Source of the DNA: Alteromonas sp. KUL42
Lineage (GTDB): Bacteria; Pseudomonadota; Gammaproteobacteria; Enterobacterales; Alteromonadaceae
DNA length: 64,000 nucleotides
Assembly: GCF_006538325.1 (NCBI RefSeq)
Contig: NZ_BJKK01000013.1
Location: 62,001-126,000, forward strand
Reading direction: 5' to 3'
The notes under the pieces are model-generated. The model saw only the letters and a program-made list of their open reading frames with translations, did no database searches and was not told where the DNA came from. Numbering within the stretch: the stretch's first letter is position 1; each line of letters opens with the position of its first letter. The position numbers were made by a program, and so were the translations under genes. Shown here piece after piece: positions 26,715 through 34,546 of this stretch.

Positions 26715-26926
26715 TCTTTAACTGGTGGTTCATCCCCTCCTCCATTACCGCTATTCGCATCGACACACACGAACGGAAGAAAAGAACAAATGCTCACCGT
26801 GCTCCTTGTTTTGGTTTTAGGCGGTTCCTCTCCGCCTCCATTACCACTCGCCAAAGCGAAAGACGTTGATAGTAATACAGCGGTAGAGAATAAAATGCAA
26901 GATGTAGTTCTATAAAGCTTTTTCAT
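26711..26926 (-). CDS. Small secreted peptide with a duplicated Gly-rich acidic motif
   Basis: A 71-residue precursor with a clear signal peptide (ILFSTAVLLSTSFALA, cut near residue 27). The mature part has two copies of GNGGG(E/D)EPP flanking a hydrophobic core with two Cys (SICSFLPFVCVD). No known family. First gene of the three-gene cassette. The duplicated motif might bind metal or a partner protein; this is speculation. Confidence 0.65.
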   Translation of the reverse strand: MKKLYRTTSCILFSTAVLLSTSFALASGNGGGEEPPKTKTRSTVSICSFLPFVCVDANSGNGGGDEPPVKE

Positions 26927-27043
26927 AAATAACCCTTAATTTTAATTGCTGAAAAAATGTTCAGCAAAAGCAATTCTATTGCTAAAAAGGTTATCGAACA
27001 AATCTGGCATGACTTGAATATTAGCGCATTGATTTAAAAAAGT

Positions 27044-27084
27044 ACACGATACGTGTTGACTTATTCCACTATTAGTAAAATACT
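27044..27084 (+). promoter_or_regulatory. Early rightward promoter with ACAC-N5-GTGT operator 3
   Basis: Operator ACACGATACGTGT at 27044-27056 abuts the -35 TTGACT (27056-27061); AATACT at 27079-27084 with 17-base spacing is the -10. Bound repressor would block this promoter. It drives the operon from 27140 to the integrase. Confidence 0.7.
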
Positions 27085-27139
27085 AAATCACGTAAAGGGG
27101 TTTTATTATTATCAATTAGTGTACCGAAGGGGTAAGACA

Positions 27140-28015
27140 ATGCGACCAAAATCAATACTTAAAGAATCAATCGCAGCAGGACAAGATGAAATTCTACTTC
27201 TCACAAATGCAATTTCTGATGATGCGCGTTTCAACGTTCAGCGGCAAATATCAATAGATAGGGGTTATTTCTTTGTCGACATTTGGAAAGATGGTCTTCA
27301 TCACTGCTATCTAAGTAACGCTAATTCATGGCCCGGTGAAAGTTACTTAATTGAAAAGATTCAAGAGACCGTTACCAAGCTTCGAGCGATTTGCAAAGAA
27401 TTTGATATTCAAGTTGGAACAAAAAAGGCTAAAACGAATAATGTTGTACCTTTGACGAACTCACAACTGCCGGCGCGGGTGCAGTTGTATTCAGGAAAAG
27501 TGTTCGACTACGCCAATATCCAAAACATGCATTTTGACATAGAGGATATAGCTCATTCTCTTTCAATGATCTGCCGCTTTAATGGTCATACCAAGCATTT
27601 TTACTCTGTGGCACAACATTCTGTACTTGTTAGCGAGTTAGTTCCTGAAGAACACGCTTTAGCCGCCCTACTACATGACGCTGCTGAAGCATATTGTGGC
27701 GATATAGTTTCCCCTTTGAAGCAACTGCTTCCTGTATATCAAACCATTCACGACAACATTGAACAAAGCCTTTTTAAAAGTGTTGGTGTTCAGTGGCCAG
27801 CGCCAGCATGTGTGAAAGATGCTGATTTAAAGATGTTGGCTACAGAGGTGCGCGACCTTATGAACCCTCACCCTTCTTACTGGGCTTTCATTAATGATCA
27901 AGTGCCATGTGAAGAAATCATTCATCCGCTTCCACCAATGGGCGCCAAAGAGCTATTCCTAGACCGCTACTTCAGTTTGCAAGCTAAAGCTGCAGCGCTA
28001 GCTGCTAATGCTTAA
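27140..28015 (+). CDS. HD-domain phosphohydrolase with N-terminal extension
   Basis: A 291-residue protein from ATG 27140 (AAGGGG upstream). The C-terminal two thirds is an HD domain: RFNGHTKHFYSVAQHSVLV, then LAALLHDAAEAYCGDI and a later KDADLKML. These give the metal-binding His, His-Asp and Asp set. Such domains cleave nucleotides or nucleotide signals (YfbR-like). The first 115 residues are a separate unknown domain. First gene of the early rightward operon, so it probably acts early on nucleotide pools or host signals. Confidence 0.75.
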   Translation: MRPKSILKESIAAGQDEILLLTNAISDDARFNVQRQISIDRGYFFVDIWKDGLHHCYLSNANSWPGESYLIEKIQETVTKLRAICKEFDIQVGTKKAKTNNVVPLTNSQLPARVQLYSGKVFDYANIQNMHFDIEDIAHSLSMICRFNGHTKHFYSVAQHSVLVSELVPEEHALAALLHDAAEAYCGDIVSPLKQLLPVYQTIHDNIEQSLFKSVGVQWPAPACVKDADLKMLATEVRDLMNPHPSYWAFINDQVPCEEIIHPLPPMGAKELFLDRYFSLQAKAAALAANA

Positions 28016-28218
28016 TGAAGCGCGAAGACGAGTTAAACATTGACCTTGGCTTGGCAGTGTTAAGTGTGCTTATCAAACCAGGGCAAATCATTACTCGTGA
28101 AGTTATTGCTGACGTATGCGGTTGCAATGTTTACCGCATCGACAAACTAGAAAAAACCGCGCTTGAGAAGTTCAAGCGTAGAGCTCAACAACGCGGTTTA
28201 GACGATTTTATTGACTAG
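28015..28218 (+). CDS. Small HTH protein resembling sigma region 4
   Basis: A 67-residue protein; ITREVIADVCGCNVYRIDKLEKTALEKFKRRAQQRG reads like the region 4 helix-turn-helix of sigma factors. Its start overlaps the HD gene's stop. It could alter transcription or be a DNA-binding accessory protein. No region 2, so not a sigma factor alone. Confidence 0.65.
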   Translation: MKREDELNIDLGLAVLSVLIKPGQIITREVIADVCGCNVYRIDKLEKTALEKFKRRAQQRGLDDFID

Positions 28219-28247
28219 CTGCTAGCAGCTTAACCAAAGGAAAAACA

Positions 28248-28616
28248 ATGAGCGAACAAGGCCCATTAAATGAATTTCTCGCTGAAGTAGATAGCGGTGC
28301 GTTTGAGCGTCAGCTAACTGCCTTTCTTACAGAGGTGAGCAAATCAATCTTTCGTTTCAATAAGGGTGGCAAGTTAGACGTTACCTTCAAAATTGAACCG
28401 GCTGCAACGTCTGCCCAAAACGGCGCAGGCATTAAAGTGAAGGTGGTTTCTACTGCCAAATATTCACGTCCTACCCCAACGGGCAAGATTAACGAAGAGA
28501 CCACCACTGAAACCCCAATGTGGGTGAACAAGGATGGTTCTATTAGTTTGCTTGCTAAAAGCCACGAAGACCTGTTCGCGGGTCAAGCCAATGTAACTAA
28601 GATGACTAAGGAATAA
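28248..28616 (+). CDS. Hypothetical phage protein next to DUF2303 gene
   Basis: A 122-residue soluble protein with a beta-rich middle (GGKLDVTFKIEPA, GAGIKVKVVSTAKYSR). It has AAAGGAAAAAC upstream. It commonly accompanies DUF2303-like genes in my recollection, but function is unknown. Two bases before the next gene. Confidence 0.65.
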   Translation: MSEQGPLNEFLAEVDSGAFERQLTAFLTEVSKSIFRFNKGGKLDVTFKIEPAATSAQNGAGIKVKVVSTAKYSRPTPTGKINEETTTETPMWVNKDGSISLLAKSHEDLFAGQANVTKMTKE

Positions 28617-28618
28617 TT

Positions 28619-29476
28619 ATGTTCGATCGCGACACACTTTTAGAGCTTCAAAAGAGCGAGCTTAACAAGCAATTAAACACGCAGTTATTAGACACTGCAG
28701 AAGCAATCCAGCCAGAACAGCTGCCGGCATTGATGGTACCGGATAATTTCGCACTGCTTGACATCGAACACAAGCTTCAAAATAGAACACGTTTTCGTGG
28801 TTCCTTCACTACGGAAGATATCAAAAGCTTTGTTGCGTATGTGAGTGAGTACGTTGGCAATGAAACCCCGCTTTACCCTAATGCACAAGTGTTTATCGAT
28901 GGTGAAGACATGATGGCCGCGGCCGTTTTAAATGTGGGTGATTTGGTCGTGCCTGGTCACTGTGATCACAAGGCTACACTAAGCATTCCAAAAACAGCTG
29001 CTTATAAGGCTTTAATTGCAGCGTGCAATAGACGCTCTGGGCAGCAAGACCTTAGCGACTTCATTGAAGACTGGAAAGACCGTATCACAGTAGATGGAAT
29101 TTCAGGTGAGCAAATGAATCTAGCTGTGGCCATTAATGCAGTTAGAACGGTAACTGTTGAGCGAGTACGAGAAATTGAAAGCTCAATAGACCAGTTTGAG
29201 AACAGCGCCAGCGTAACAGAACGTGAAGCGGCAAAGAACAAAAAAGACCTTCCTGCTTATATTAATTTCACCTGCGTACCTTATGCAGGCCTATCAGAAG
29301 TTACGTTCAAGATTCGCGTATCAATGCTTACTGGTGATGCGCGCATTGCCTTCACACTTCGAATAGTTGGCGAAGAAGAGCATAACGAGCAAACCTCAGA
29401 AGAGTTCAAAGCAAAGATTTCAAACAGTTTGAAGAAGTTACCGGTTGAAGTGTTTATCGGCGGCTTTCGCGCTTAA
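28619..29476 (+). CDS. DUF2303 family protein
   Basis: A 285-residue protein matching the DUF2303 outline: MVPDNFALLDIEHKLQNRTRFRG near residue 40, FVAYVSEYVG, FIDGEDMMAAAVLN, GHCDHKATL. These are common in prophages beside recombination or replication genes, and their role is unknown. Full length and intact. Confidence 0.8.
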   Translation: MFDRDTLLELQKSELNKQLNTQLLDTAEAIQPEQLPALMVPDNFALLDIEHKLQNRTRFRGSFTTEDIKSFVAYVSEYVGNETPLYPNAQVFIDGEDMMAAAVLNVGDLVVPGHCDHKATLSIPKTAAYKALIAACNRRSGQQDLSDFIEDWKDRITVDGISGEQMNLAVAINAVRTVTVERVREIESSIDQFENSASVTEREAAKNKKDLPAYINFTCVPYAGLSEVTFKIRVSMLTGDARIAFTLRIVGEEEHNEQTSEEFKAKISNSLKKLPVEVFIGGFRA

Positions 29477-29515
29477 CCATCAATAAGGTGTGGGGCGCTG
29501 CCCCACTTACTAACT

Positions 29516-29683
29516 ATGAAACACATATTTCAATTGAACGGTACCGGAGTAAGTGCGTTGGCCAAAGTGATTGGTTCGAACTTGCCAGTTCAGTTTAGCG
29601 TTGATGAGGTTCGCCAGTTAGAGAGCCTTGCCATCCAGTTAGAACGCGCAGAAGCGCTAGAAGAAACAAGCAAAAAGGATTAA
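29516..29683 (+). CDS. Small hypothetical phage protein (55 aa)
   Basis: ATG at 29516 opens a 55-residue frame (HIFQLNGTGVSALAKVIGSN, then an acidic helix VDEVRQLESLAIQLERAEALEE) with ordinary codon use. A perfect 7-bp hairpin (29490-29506, GTGGGGC/GCCCCAC) precedes it. The frame ends 4 bases before the next ATG, keeping operon spacing. Confidence 0.55.
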   Translation: MKHIFQLNGTGVSALAKVIGSNLPVQFSVDEVRQLESLAIQLERAEALEETSKKD

Positions 29684-29687
29684 GCAA

Positions 29688-29870
29688 ATGAGACCGCATA
29701 ACGATGTATTTCAACAATTCACAGATTCATGCTTTCGCGGCAAAGGAGCGATTGAAAAGCGCCGCACCAAGCAAGAATCACTCGAAGCCTGTCGCGTTCG
29801 TCGTCGCATAGAAGCGCTAGAAATGGCGAAAGAACTGGGCGTAACACTTGAAGATTTGGGGATGCAGTAA
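29688..29870 (+). CDS. Small basic phage protein (60 aa)
   Basis: A 60-residue protein rich in Arg/Lys (GKGAIEKRRTKQE, ACRVRRRIEALEMAKELG). The last base of its stop is the first base of the next start, so it belongs to the early operon. Nucleic-acid binding is possible from charge only. Confidence 0.55.
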   Translation: MRPHNDVFQQFTDSCFRGKGAIEKRRTKQESLEACRVRRRIEALEMAKELGVTLEDLGMQ

Positions 29871-30265
29871 TGATCAAACTTGATTTTAAGGTCTTAGGCC
29901 ACTGCCCTGTTAATGGTGCCCTAATTTCAGCTAATGAGGTTAGAGAAGCATTTGCCCCAATCATTGAAGCTACCACACGTAATGAGCAACAGCTTGAAAA
30001 TTTACTCGAGCATTGCGTTGGTAACAACTTGGTTAGTGACGGTGAATGTGCAGTTGATGCAATTATTCAGGAGCTGGCGCGCGTTAATGCAGAAAATGAG
30101 CGCTTAAAGCGTTTGGCTATGTCTGAACTGCAGCAGCATGCAGAAACCATTAATAACGGAAACATCGAATGCGGCCTATTACAAAAACAGTGTGAGCAGC
30201 TGCAGGAACAAATCAACCAGGTCACTCGTGAACGTGATCAATGGAAAGAGGTGGCCAGCGCATGA
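29870..30265 (+). CDS. Coiled-coil phage protein
   Basis: A 131-residue protein with an N-terminal FKVLGHCPVNGALIS segment and a C-terminal coiled coil (IIQELARVNAENERLKRL onward). Such proteins are frequent in phage early operons; function unknown. Its stop overlaps the next start as ATGA. Confidence 0.6.
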   Translation: MIKLDFKVLGHCPVNGALISANEVREAFAPIIEATTRNEQQLENLLEHCVGNNLVSDGECAVDAIIQELARVNAENERLKRLAMSELQQHAETINNGNIECGLLQKQCEQLQEQINQVTRERDQWKEVASA

Positions 30266-30750
30266 GTGACTCAGAAACAATGATTGAAGCGCTTCGCGTT
30301 CTATCGCAGGACATACAAAGTGGTGACGGTGTAGCTAACGCTTGTGTTGCTGATGCTGCGGATATGATTGAAAGTATGAGCGCAGAAATAATAAAGGCTA
30401 ATGAACGTGTAAGAGAGCTAGAAAAGCGCAATAACAATCAGTCGAAAACGATTGAGGCTATGGAAGGTTGCATTGCAAGAGAGATAGCTAAGGCGTTTGA
30501 AAAAGCTGAAATCCCTCGACGTGCAAAGGCTGGTTGTATTGGTGAGTTTAAGTTCACCATAGAAAAAGCCAATTGCTGCCCTGAGTGTTATCACGATAAG
30601 AAGGATGACTGTGAGATTTGTGAAGGCGATACGGATGAGAACGGGTTGGCGGATTTAACAGCTACCGTACCTTGGGATTTGTGTAAGGACATTTGGCTTC
30701 GTATGAACCGTATTTATGCAGAAGAGTTACGAGAAGGTAAATACAAATGA
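30262..30750 (+). CDS. Hypothetical phage protein with Cys-pair motif
   Basis: A 162-residue protein from ATG 30262 (ATGA overlap; the open frame extends upstream to 30241). It has an N-terminal helical/coiled-coil part and a zinc-ribbon-like CCPECYHDKKDDCEIC near residues 111-126, then an acidic end. Possibly metal-binding. Unrecognised. Confidence 0.6.
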   Translation: MSDSETMIEALRVLSQDIQSGDGVANACVADAADMIESMSAEIIKANERVRELEKRNNNQSKTIEAMEGCIAREIAKAFEKAEIPRRAKAGCIGEFKFTIEKANCCPECYHDKKDDCEICEGDTDENGLADLTATVPWDLCKDIWLRMNRIYAEELREGKYK

Positions 30751-30986
30751 GGTCGGTAACTAAGAACGCAATATGGTTTTATCATACATGCATAGTTGGA
30801 ACAGTTTTGTATGAGTTACTTACCATAGAAACTACTGAGATAGTAATTGGAAATTGGGTATTAGTTTTTAGTGCTGTTGGTCTAGCTGTAACCCTGCTGT
30901 CCTCGATGTCCTTATCTTTTGAGCTCAGTAAGCGCATTACATTTTACGCTCTAAATTTCCTGCTTAAGAAAAGAGATAAGGAATAA
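30747..30986 (+). CDS. Small two-segment membrane protein
   Basis: A 79-residue protein with hydrophobic segments TCIVGTVLYELLTI and VLVFSAVGLAVTLLSSMSLSF and a basic C-terminus (LLKKRDKE). ATGA overlap with the preceding gene. Unknown function. Confidence 0.55.
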   Translation: MRSVTKNAIWFYHTCIVGTVLYELLTIETTEIVIGNWVLVFSAVGLAVTLLSSMSLSFELSKRITFYALNFLLKKRDKE

Positions 30987-30991
30987 GCGTA

Positions 30992-31192
30992 ATGAAATCT
31001 CATAAATTTAGTAAATACAGTTTCAATTATCCAGAATACAACATTGTTCTATTTAATATAGTTGCTTTCCATGAGCACAGTTCAAACGGTAACTCAGGTA
31101 CCGTCATTATATGTAATGAAGGACGTGAATTTTTAGTGGGTGAATCCGTCTACGAAGTTAGAGATATATTAGGGGAGCTTGAGGATGGTTAG
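30992..31192 (+). CDS. Small hypothetical phage protein (66 aa)
   Basis: A 66-residue soluble protein (YNIVLFNIVAFHEHSSNG, then VIICNEGREFLVGESVYEV). Spaced 5 bases after the previous stop and overlapping the next start. Unrecognised. Confidence 0.55.
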   Translation: MKSHKFSKYSFNYPEYNIVLFNIVAFHEHSSNGNSGTVIICNEGREFLVGESVYEVRDILGELEDG

Positions 31193-31502
31193 TCTTAGCT
31201 TTGAAAAACAGCAAACTTTGCAACGTATGCTTGGGAAAAACAAGTCATCAGCTTCGATTGCAGAAGAGTTATGTATCCCAAGAAAAACTGCCCACAAAAT
31301 ACGCGTAAGTTATATTCAGCAGAATACGAAGTCTCTTTTTGTTGAACAGGAAATTCGACTTAATCAGCTTTCTGTAACGCAACTACAACGCCTAAAAACT
31401 TTGGTGTCATTAGACAGTGCTATTAGCACAATTTGTTCAGCATTAAGCATGGAAAAAATCAATGTTGAACGGCTACTACAGGAGCTTAAGCGGTGCGATT
31501 AA
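31185..31502 (+). CDS. HTH-containing small phage protein
   Basis: A 105-residue protein from ATG 31185 (upstream frame reaches 31179). LGKNKSSASIAEELCIPRKTAHKIRVSY reads as a helix-turn-helix of the kind used by resolvase/transposase-like or sigma-like DNA-binding proteins. Overlaps both neighbours by a few bases. Confidence 0.6.
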   Translation: MVSLSFEKQQTLQRMLGKNKSSASIAEELCIPRKTAHKIRVSYIQQNTKSLFVEQEIRLNQLSVTQLQRLKTLVSLDSAISTICSALSMEKINVERLLQELKRCD

Positions 31503-31765
31503 GACTTCCCAAGGCATGTATAGCCTGCAATCATTTTTCCGTCGAAGGGTACAAAGAAGATAGGCACTGCCCTTACGTTGAAAAGTATACTGGTCGAGCC
31601 AAAGACAGAACCCAGTTCGGTACCTGTGAAGCGCATAGTAAAAAGGTATTTTGCACTGAAATCTGCAGCAGCTTCGTTCATGACTCATCAATTGAAGTAT
31701 TTGAAGTAACGAACAGGCCTGAACCGTTAGAGCCACACCAGGCCAAAATGTTTGAGGTATTATGA
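31493..31765 (+). CDS. Cys-rich small phage protein
   Basis: A 90-residue protein starting with GTG at 31493. Cys residues at CIACNHF, HCPYVEKY, GTCEAH and VFCTEICSSF suggest metal binding. Overlaps the preceding gene by 10 bases. Function unknown. Confidence 0.55.
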   Translation: MRLRLPKACIACNHFSVEGYKEDRHCPYVEKYTGRAKDRTQFGTCEAHSKKVFCTEICSSFVHDSSIEVFEVTNRPEPLEPHQAKMFEVL

Positions 31766-31766
31766 A

Positions 31767-31973
31767 ATGCAAATAGTGATAGGCTCAGACATAACAACGA
31801 TGACCGGCTATGCTAAAAGAAGTGCGCAAGTACGCTGGTTCGAAGAGAACGGTATTACCTACCGTGTAAATGCTAAAGGAGAAGTGTGGACAACCGACGA
31901 CTGGCTAAATGGCCGCGATAAAGCAGTGGCCGCAGCAAATGATGACGGTTTCAACCCTAACTTTTTGAAATAG
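31767..31973 (+). CDS. DUF4224-like small protein (excisionase position)
   Basis: A 68-residue protein from ATG 31767, 1 base after the previous stop. TGYAKRSAQVRWFEENGITYRVN matches the DUF4224 signature found in small proteins immediately upstream of phage integrases. These probably help with DNA binding near the attachment site; an excisionase-type role is inferred. 3 bases before the integrase. Confidence 0.75.
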   Translation: MQIVIGSDITTMTGYAKRSAQVRWFEENGITYRVNAKGEVWTTDDWLNGRDKAVAAANDDGFNPNFLK

Positions 31974-31976
31974 ATT

Positions 31977-32999
31977 ATGCCACGTAAACGTAAAGTAGAA
32001 GATCAATGGATGCCCCAAAGAGTATACAAGGGTCGAAGCGCTTATGAATTTCATCCGGTAGGGGGTGGTGCTGTTCGGTTATGTAGCTTAGATGCAAAAC
32101 AATCGGAAGTTTGGGTTGCTTACGAAAAGTATATGGCTATAGCAAATAACAAGAACACAGTTCAACATCTAGTCGAAACGTTCTTTAATAGTGCTGACTT
32201 CAGGGAATTATCGTTACACACACGTAAAGATTATCAGAAGTACAGTAAAAAAATACTTAGCGCGTTTGGAAAAATGGAGCCAAATACAGTATCCCCTGTT
32301 CATGTAAGAAAGTTCATGGATATCCTTGGTCAAAAGTCTCCGGTCCAAGCGAATAGACACAAGGCGTTTTTATCTCGTGTGTTTCGTTGGGCGTACGAAC
32401 GCGGCAAAGTGCAGCACAACCCTTGCCAAGGCGTTAAGCAATTCAAAGAGAAAGCGAGAGATCGTTATATTGAAGACTACGAGTATGACGCAGTTTATCA
32501 GAGAGCATGTCCAGTCGTTAAGGCCGCAATGGAAATTAGCTATTTGTGCATGGCTCGCAAGGCTGACGTAGTCAAATTGCATCAAAGCCAGCTTCTCAAA
32601 GACGGTATATTTATACAGCAAGGCAAAACTGGTAAGAAACAAATCAAAGAATGGGGTCCACGACTACGCCAGGCTATAAGCACAGCAAATGAAATAAACC
32701 CTGACGTATTCAGCATGTTCGTGCTTCACCAGAAGAACGGTCACCCCTTTGCGGTAGCAAGCTTTGATCAACGCTGGCGCAAAACTATTATTAAAGCGCG
32801 AGAAGAAACCCAATTACCGCTAGATTTCACCTTCCATGACATTAAAGCTAAAGGTATTAGTGACTTTGAAGGAACAGTTGGCGAGAAGCAGCTGGCCAGT
32901 GGTCACAAAACAGAAAGCCAAGTTCGAGTATATGACAGAAAAGTAACTGTGGTACCTACAGTGGAGAGTAAAAAAACGAAGTCGTTCGAATTAGTCTGA
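31977..32999 (+). CDS. Tyrosine-type phage integrase
   Basis: A 340-residue tyrosine recombinase with an N-terminal SAM-like core-binding part (LVETFFNSADF to HNPCQGVK). Catalytic residues visible: Arg194 (CMARKADVV), Lys near 217-220 (GKTGKK), His287-D-I-Lys290, His310 (SGHKTESQVR) and Tyr319 (VYDRKV). The second catalytic Arg of the HxxR motif is Lys here, as I recall for a subset of phage integrases. It ends the early rightward operon and would act on an attachment site to its right. Confidence 0.9.
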   Translation: MPRKRKVEDQWMPQRVYKGRSAYEFHPVGGGAVRLCSLDAKQSEVWVAYEKYMAIANNKNTVQHLVETFFNSADFRELSLHTRKDYQKYSKKILSAFGKMEPNTVSPVHVRKFMDILGQKSPVQANRHKAFLSRVFRWAYERGKVQHNPCQGVKQFKEKARDRYIEDYEYDAVYQRACPVVKAAMEISYLCMARKADVVKLHQSQLLKDGIFIQQGKTGKKQIKEWGPRLRQAISTANEINPDVFSMFVLHQKNGHPFAVASFDQRWRKTIIKAREETQLPLDFTFHDIKAKGISDFEGTVGEKQLASGHKTESQVRVYDRKVTVVPTVESKKTKSFELV

Positions 33000-33934
33000 A
33001 AATTTTATTTCAGTGACCTTCGCGATAGCCTTACCCTCCGCCCATGCAGAAAGAGCAGTATCGAGTGTGTAGAATTTATCGCGCTCCATTTCTTTTATAT
33101 AGCCCGGTTTCAAAGGCTTATCGTTACCGCTAAAGGAATATTTAGTGACAAATACTGGGTGAAAATCTTCCTCATAGATAGTGTTGCCATTTTTGTCTTG
33201 GAAATACACTGTGACCTTAACCTTATCCAGCGAACGGTCACCGTTGTTCTTGAGAGAAATTCTGACCGCTGGGATGTCTTTTTCTCGGTTTGTATCGATG
33301 CGTCTTGCTTGAAACTCAGTAATTTCAATTTTATCGATATAGGACATTTCGGCCGAGAGTTTTTCCATCGCTTTTGTTGTGGCTTCAATCCCTTGTTCCG
33401 CAGCATCCAAACCAGATGGTATTTCACTCAACGCACGATATTTAACTAGCGCCTCTTCAAAGGCGTCGCTTCTGAGTAGTTTCTCAGCTTCGGCTTTAAG
33501 AGCAGTTACTTTTTCTCGCTCAGCTTGTTTCTTAGCTCGCTCATCCTCTTGTTTTTTCCTCTCTTCTTCTTTTTTTCTTTTTGCTTTTCGCGACTAATTC
33601 GGTCTTCTTCCTGTCTGACGCGATACATCTCTAAAATCTGTTGACCTGTTAAACCATCAATGACTTTTAAATTATCAGTTAGTATAGCTTCTCTTGAGAC
33701 ATCATCAGACTTGCTAACAAATGCGGCCTTCATTAGGCTTTTAAATCCTAATTCCCCTCCCATCGAAAAATACAATAAAGCTTTTCCGAATTCCTCTTTT
33801 TCAGCTTCGGGGAGCGTATCAATTATTTTCGAGGCGGACTTCTTAGCCGAATCTTGGTTAGATGAATCAAACTTCGGAGGACCAAAACAGCCCGTTATTG
33901 CTAAGACGAGGCAGGCGATGATTATTTTCTTCAA
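32991..33934 (-). CDS. DUF6694-like lipoprotein, split by a frameshift
   Basis: Two frames form one protein of about 314 residues: a lipoprotein signal (LVLAITGC, Cys16), a helical part, a Lys/Glu-rich linker and a beta-rich C-terminal domain (IDKIEITEFQARRID, PAVRISLKNNGDRSL). This matches the outline of DUF6694-type lipoproteins. The first frame meets stop at 33506; the second continues from an A7 run at 33570-33576. The zero frame there reads GAA AAA AAG, so A AAA AAG could also slip by -1. Its last 9 bases overlap the integrase end on the other strand. Either cargo of the prophage or host gene. Confidence 0.7.
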
Positions 33935-34110
33935 AACTAAATTCCTTTTTCGGTTTTTTCGAGATGTGATGGTAACTATAACTCTAAAGCTGCAAACTGG
34001 TTTCGCTCTCTGCTGGCGTAATGCAATGAATTGCCAAGTATAGAAAATCCATCGTTTACAATTTTAAAATTTAAAACTAAACAACATTCCACGACTACTT
34101 CAAACGAACC

Positions 34111-34542
34111 TTAGCCGGCAACTTCAACAAGTGCAGCATCATCGTAAAGATTCCACGGAGTTTTAAACGGTGAAGGGTGTTTCAGGCAGACCTCGATTAT
34201 TACGTGCCTTGTTTCCGTTCCATCCTCTTCGATTCGGTTATGGATGATACCTGAAGATGTGTTGCCAGGGTATTTCTCATCACGCCCATCTTCATACATT
34301 TTGTATCCAAAATGATAGTGGTGGATATTTTTTTCTTTCGCAAGATCTATAAACCCCTGAACCATTGGGGACGTTACGAATTTAGCTTCCCAGTCAGGCT
34401 TATATTTCCCGGGCAAAGCAGAAGGGTCGTGGCCAGCTTTAAAGTAATTTATAAAATTCTGAAATAGCTTCACCCGCACTTCGTTCGGGTAACCTTTAAG
34501 CTGTTTGATTGAGTGAATTGTAAAAGCGAATCCATGCTGCAT
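34111..34542 (-). CDS. Unrecognised partner of the Panacea protein (possible toxin)
   Basis: A 143-residue basic soluble protein with no recognised domain. It has His/aromatic-rich NIHHYHFGYKMYEDGRDEKY and an end with VIIEVCLKHPSPFKTPWNLYD. It lies 4 bases after the Panacea gene in the same direction. Panacea (DUF4065) antitoxins are known to pair with many unrelated toxins in neighbouring genes, so a toxin role is plausible. Nothing in the sequence alone shows the activity. Confidence 0.55.
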   Translation of the reverse strand: MQHGFAFTIHSIKQLKGYPNEVRVKLFQNFINYFKAGHDPSALPGKYKPDWEAKFVTSPMVQGFIDLAKEKNIHHYHFGYKMYEDGRDEKYPGNTSSGIIHNRIEEDGTETRHVIIEVCLKHPSPFKTPWNLYDDAALVEVAG

Positions 34543-34546
34543 AAAT

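Noticed and set aside
29490-29506. Perfect hairpin GTGGGGC/GCCCCAC as terminator
   Set aside because: No U-tract follows and the operon appears to continue without a break.
1-33000. Second prophage attachment site within the window
   Set aside because: Late genes run off the left edge and I saw no copy of the tRNA-Leu 3' end inside; it must be outside.
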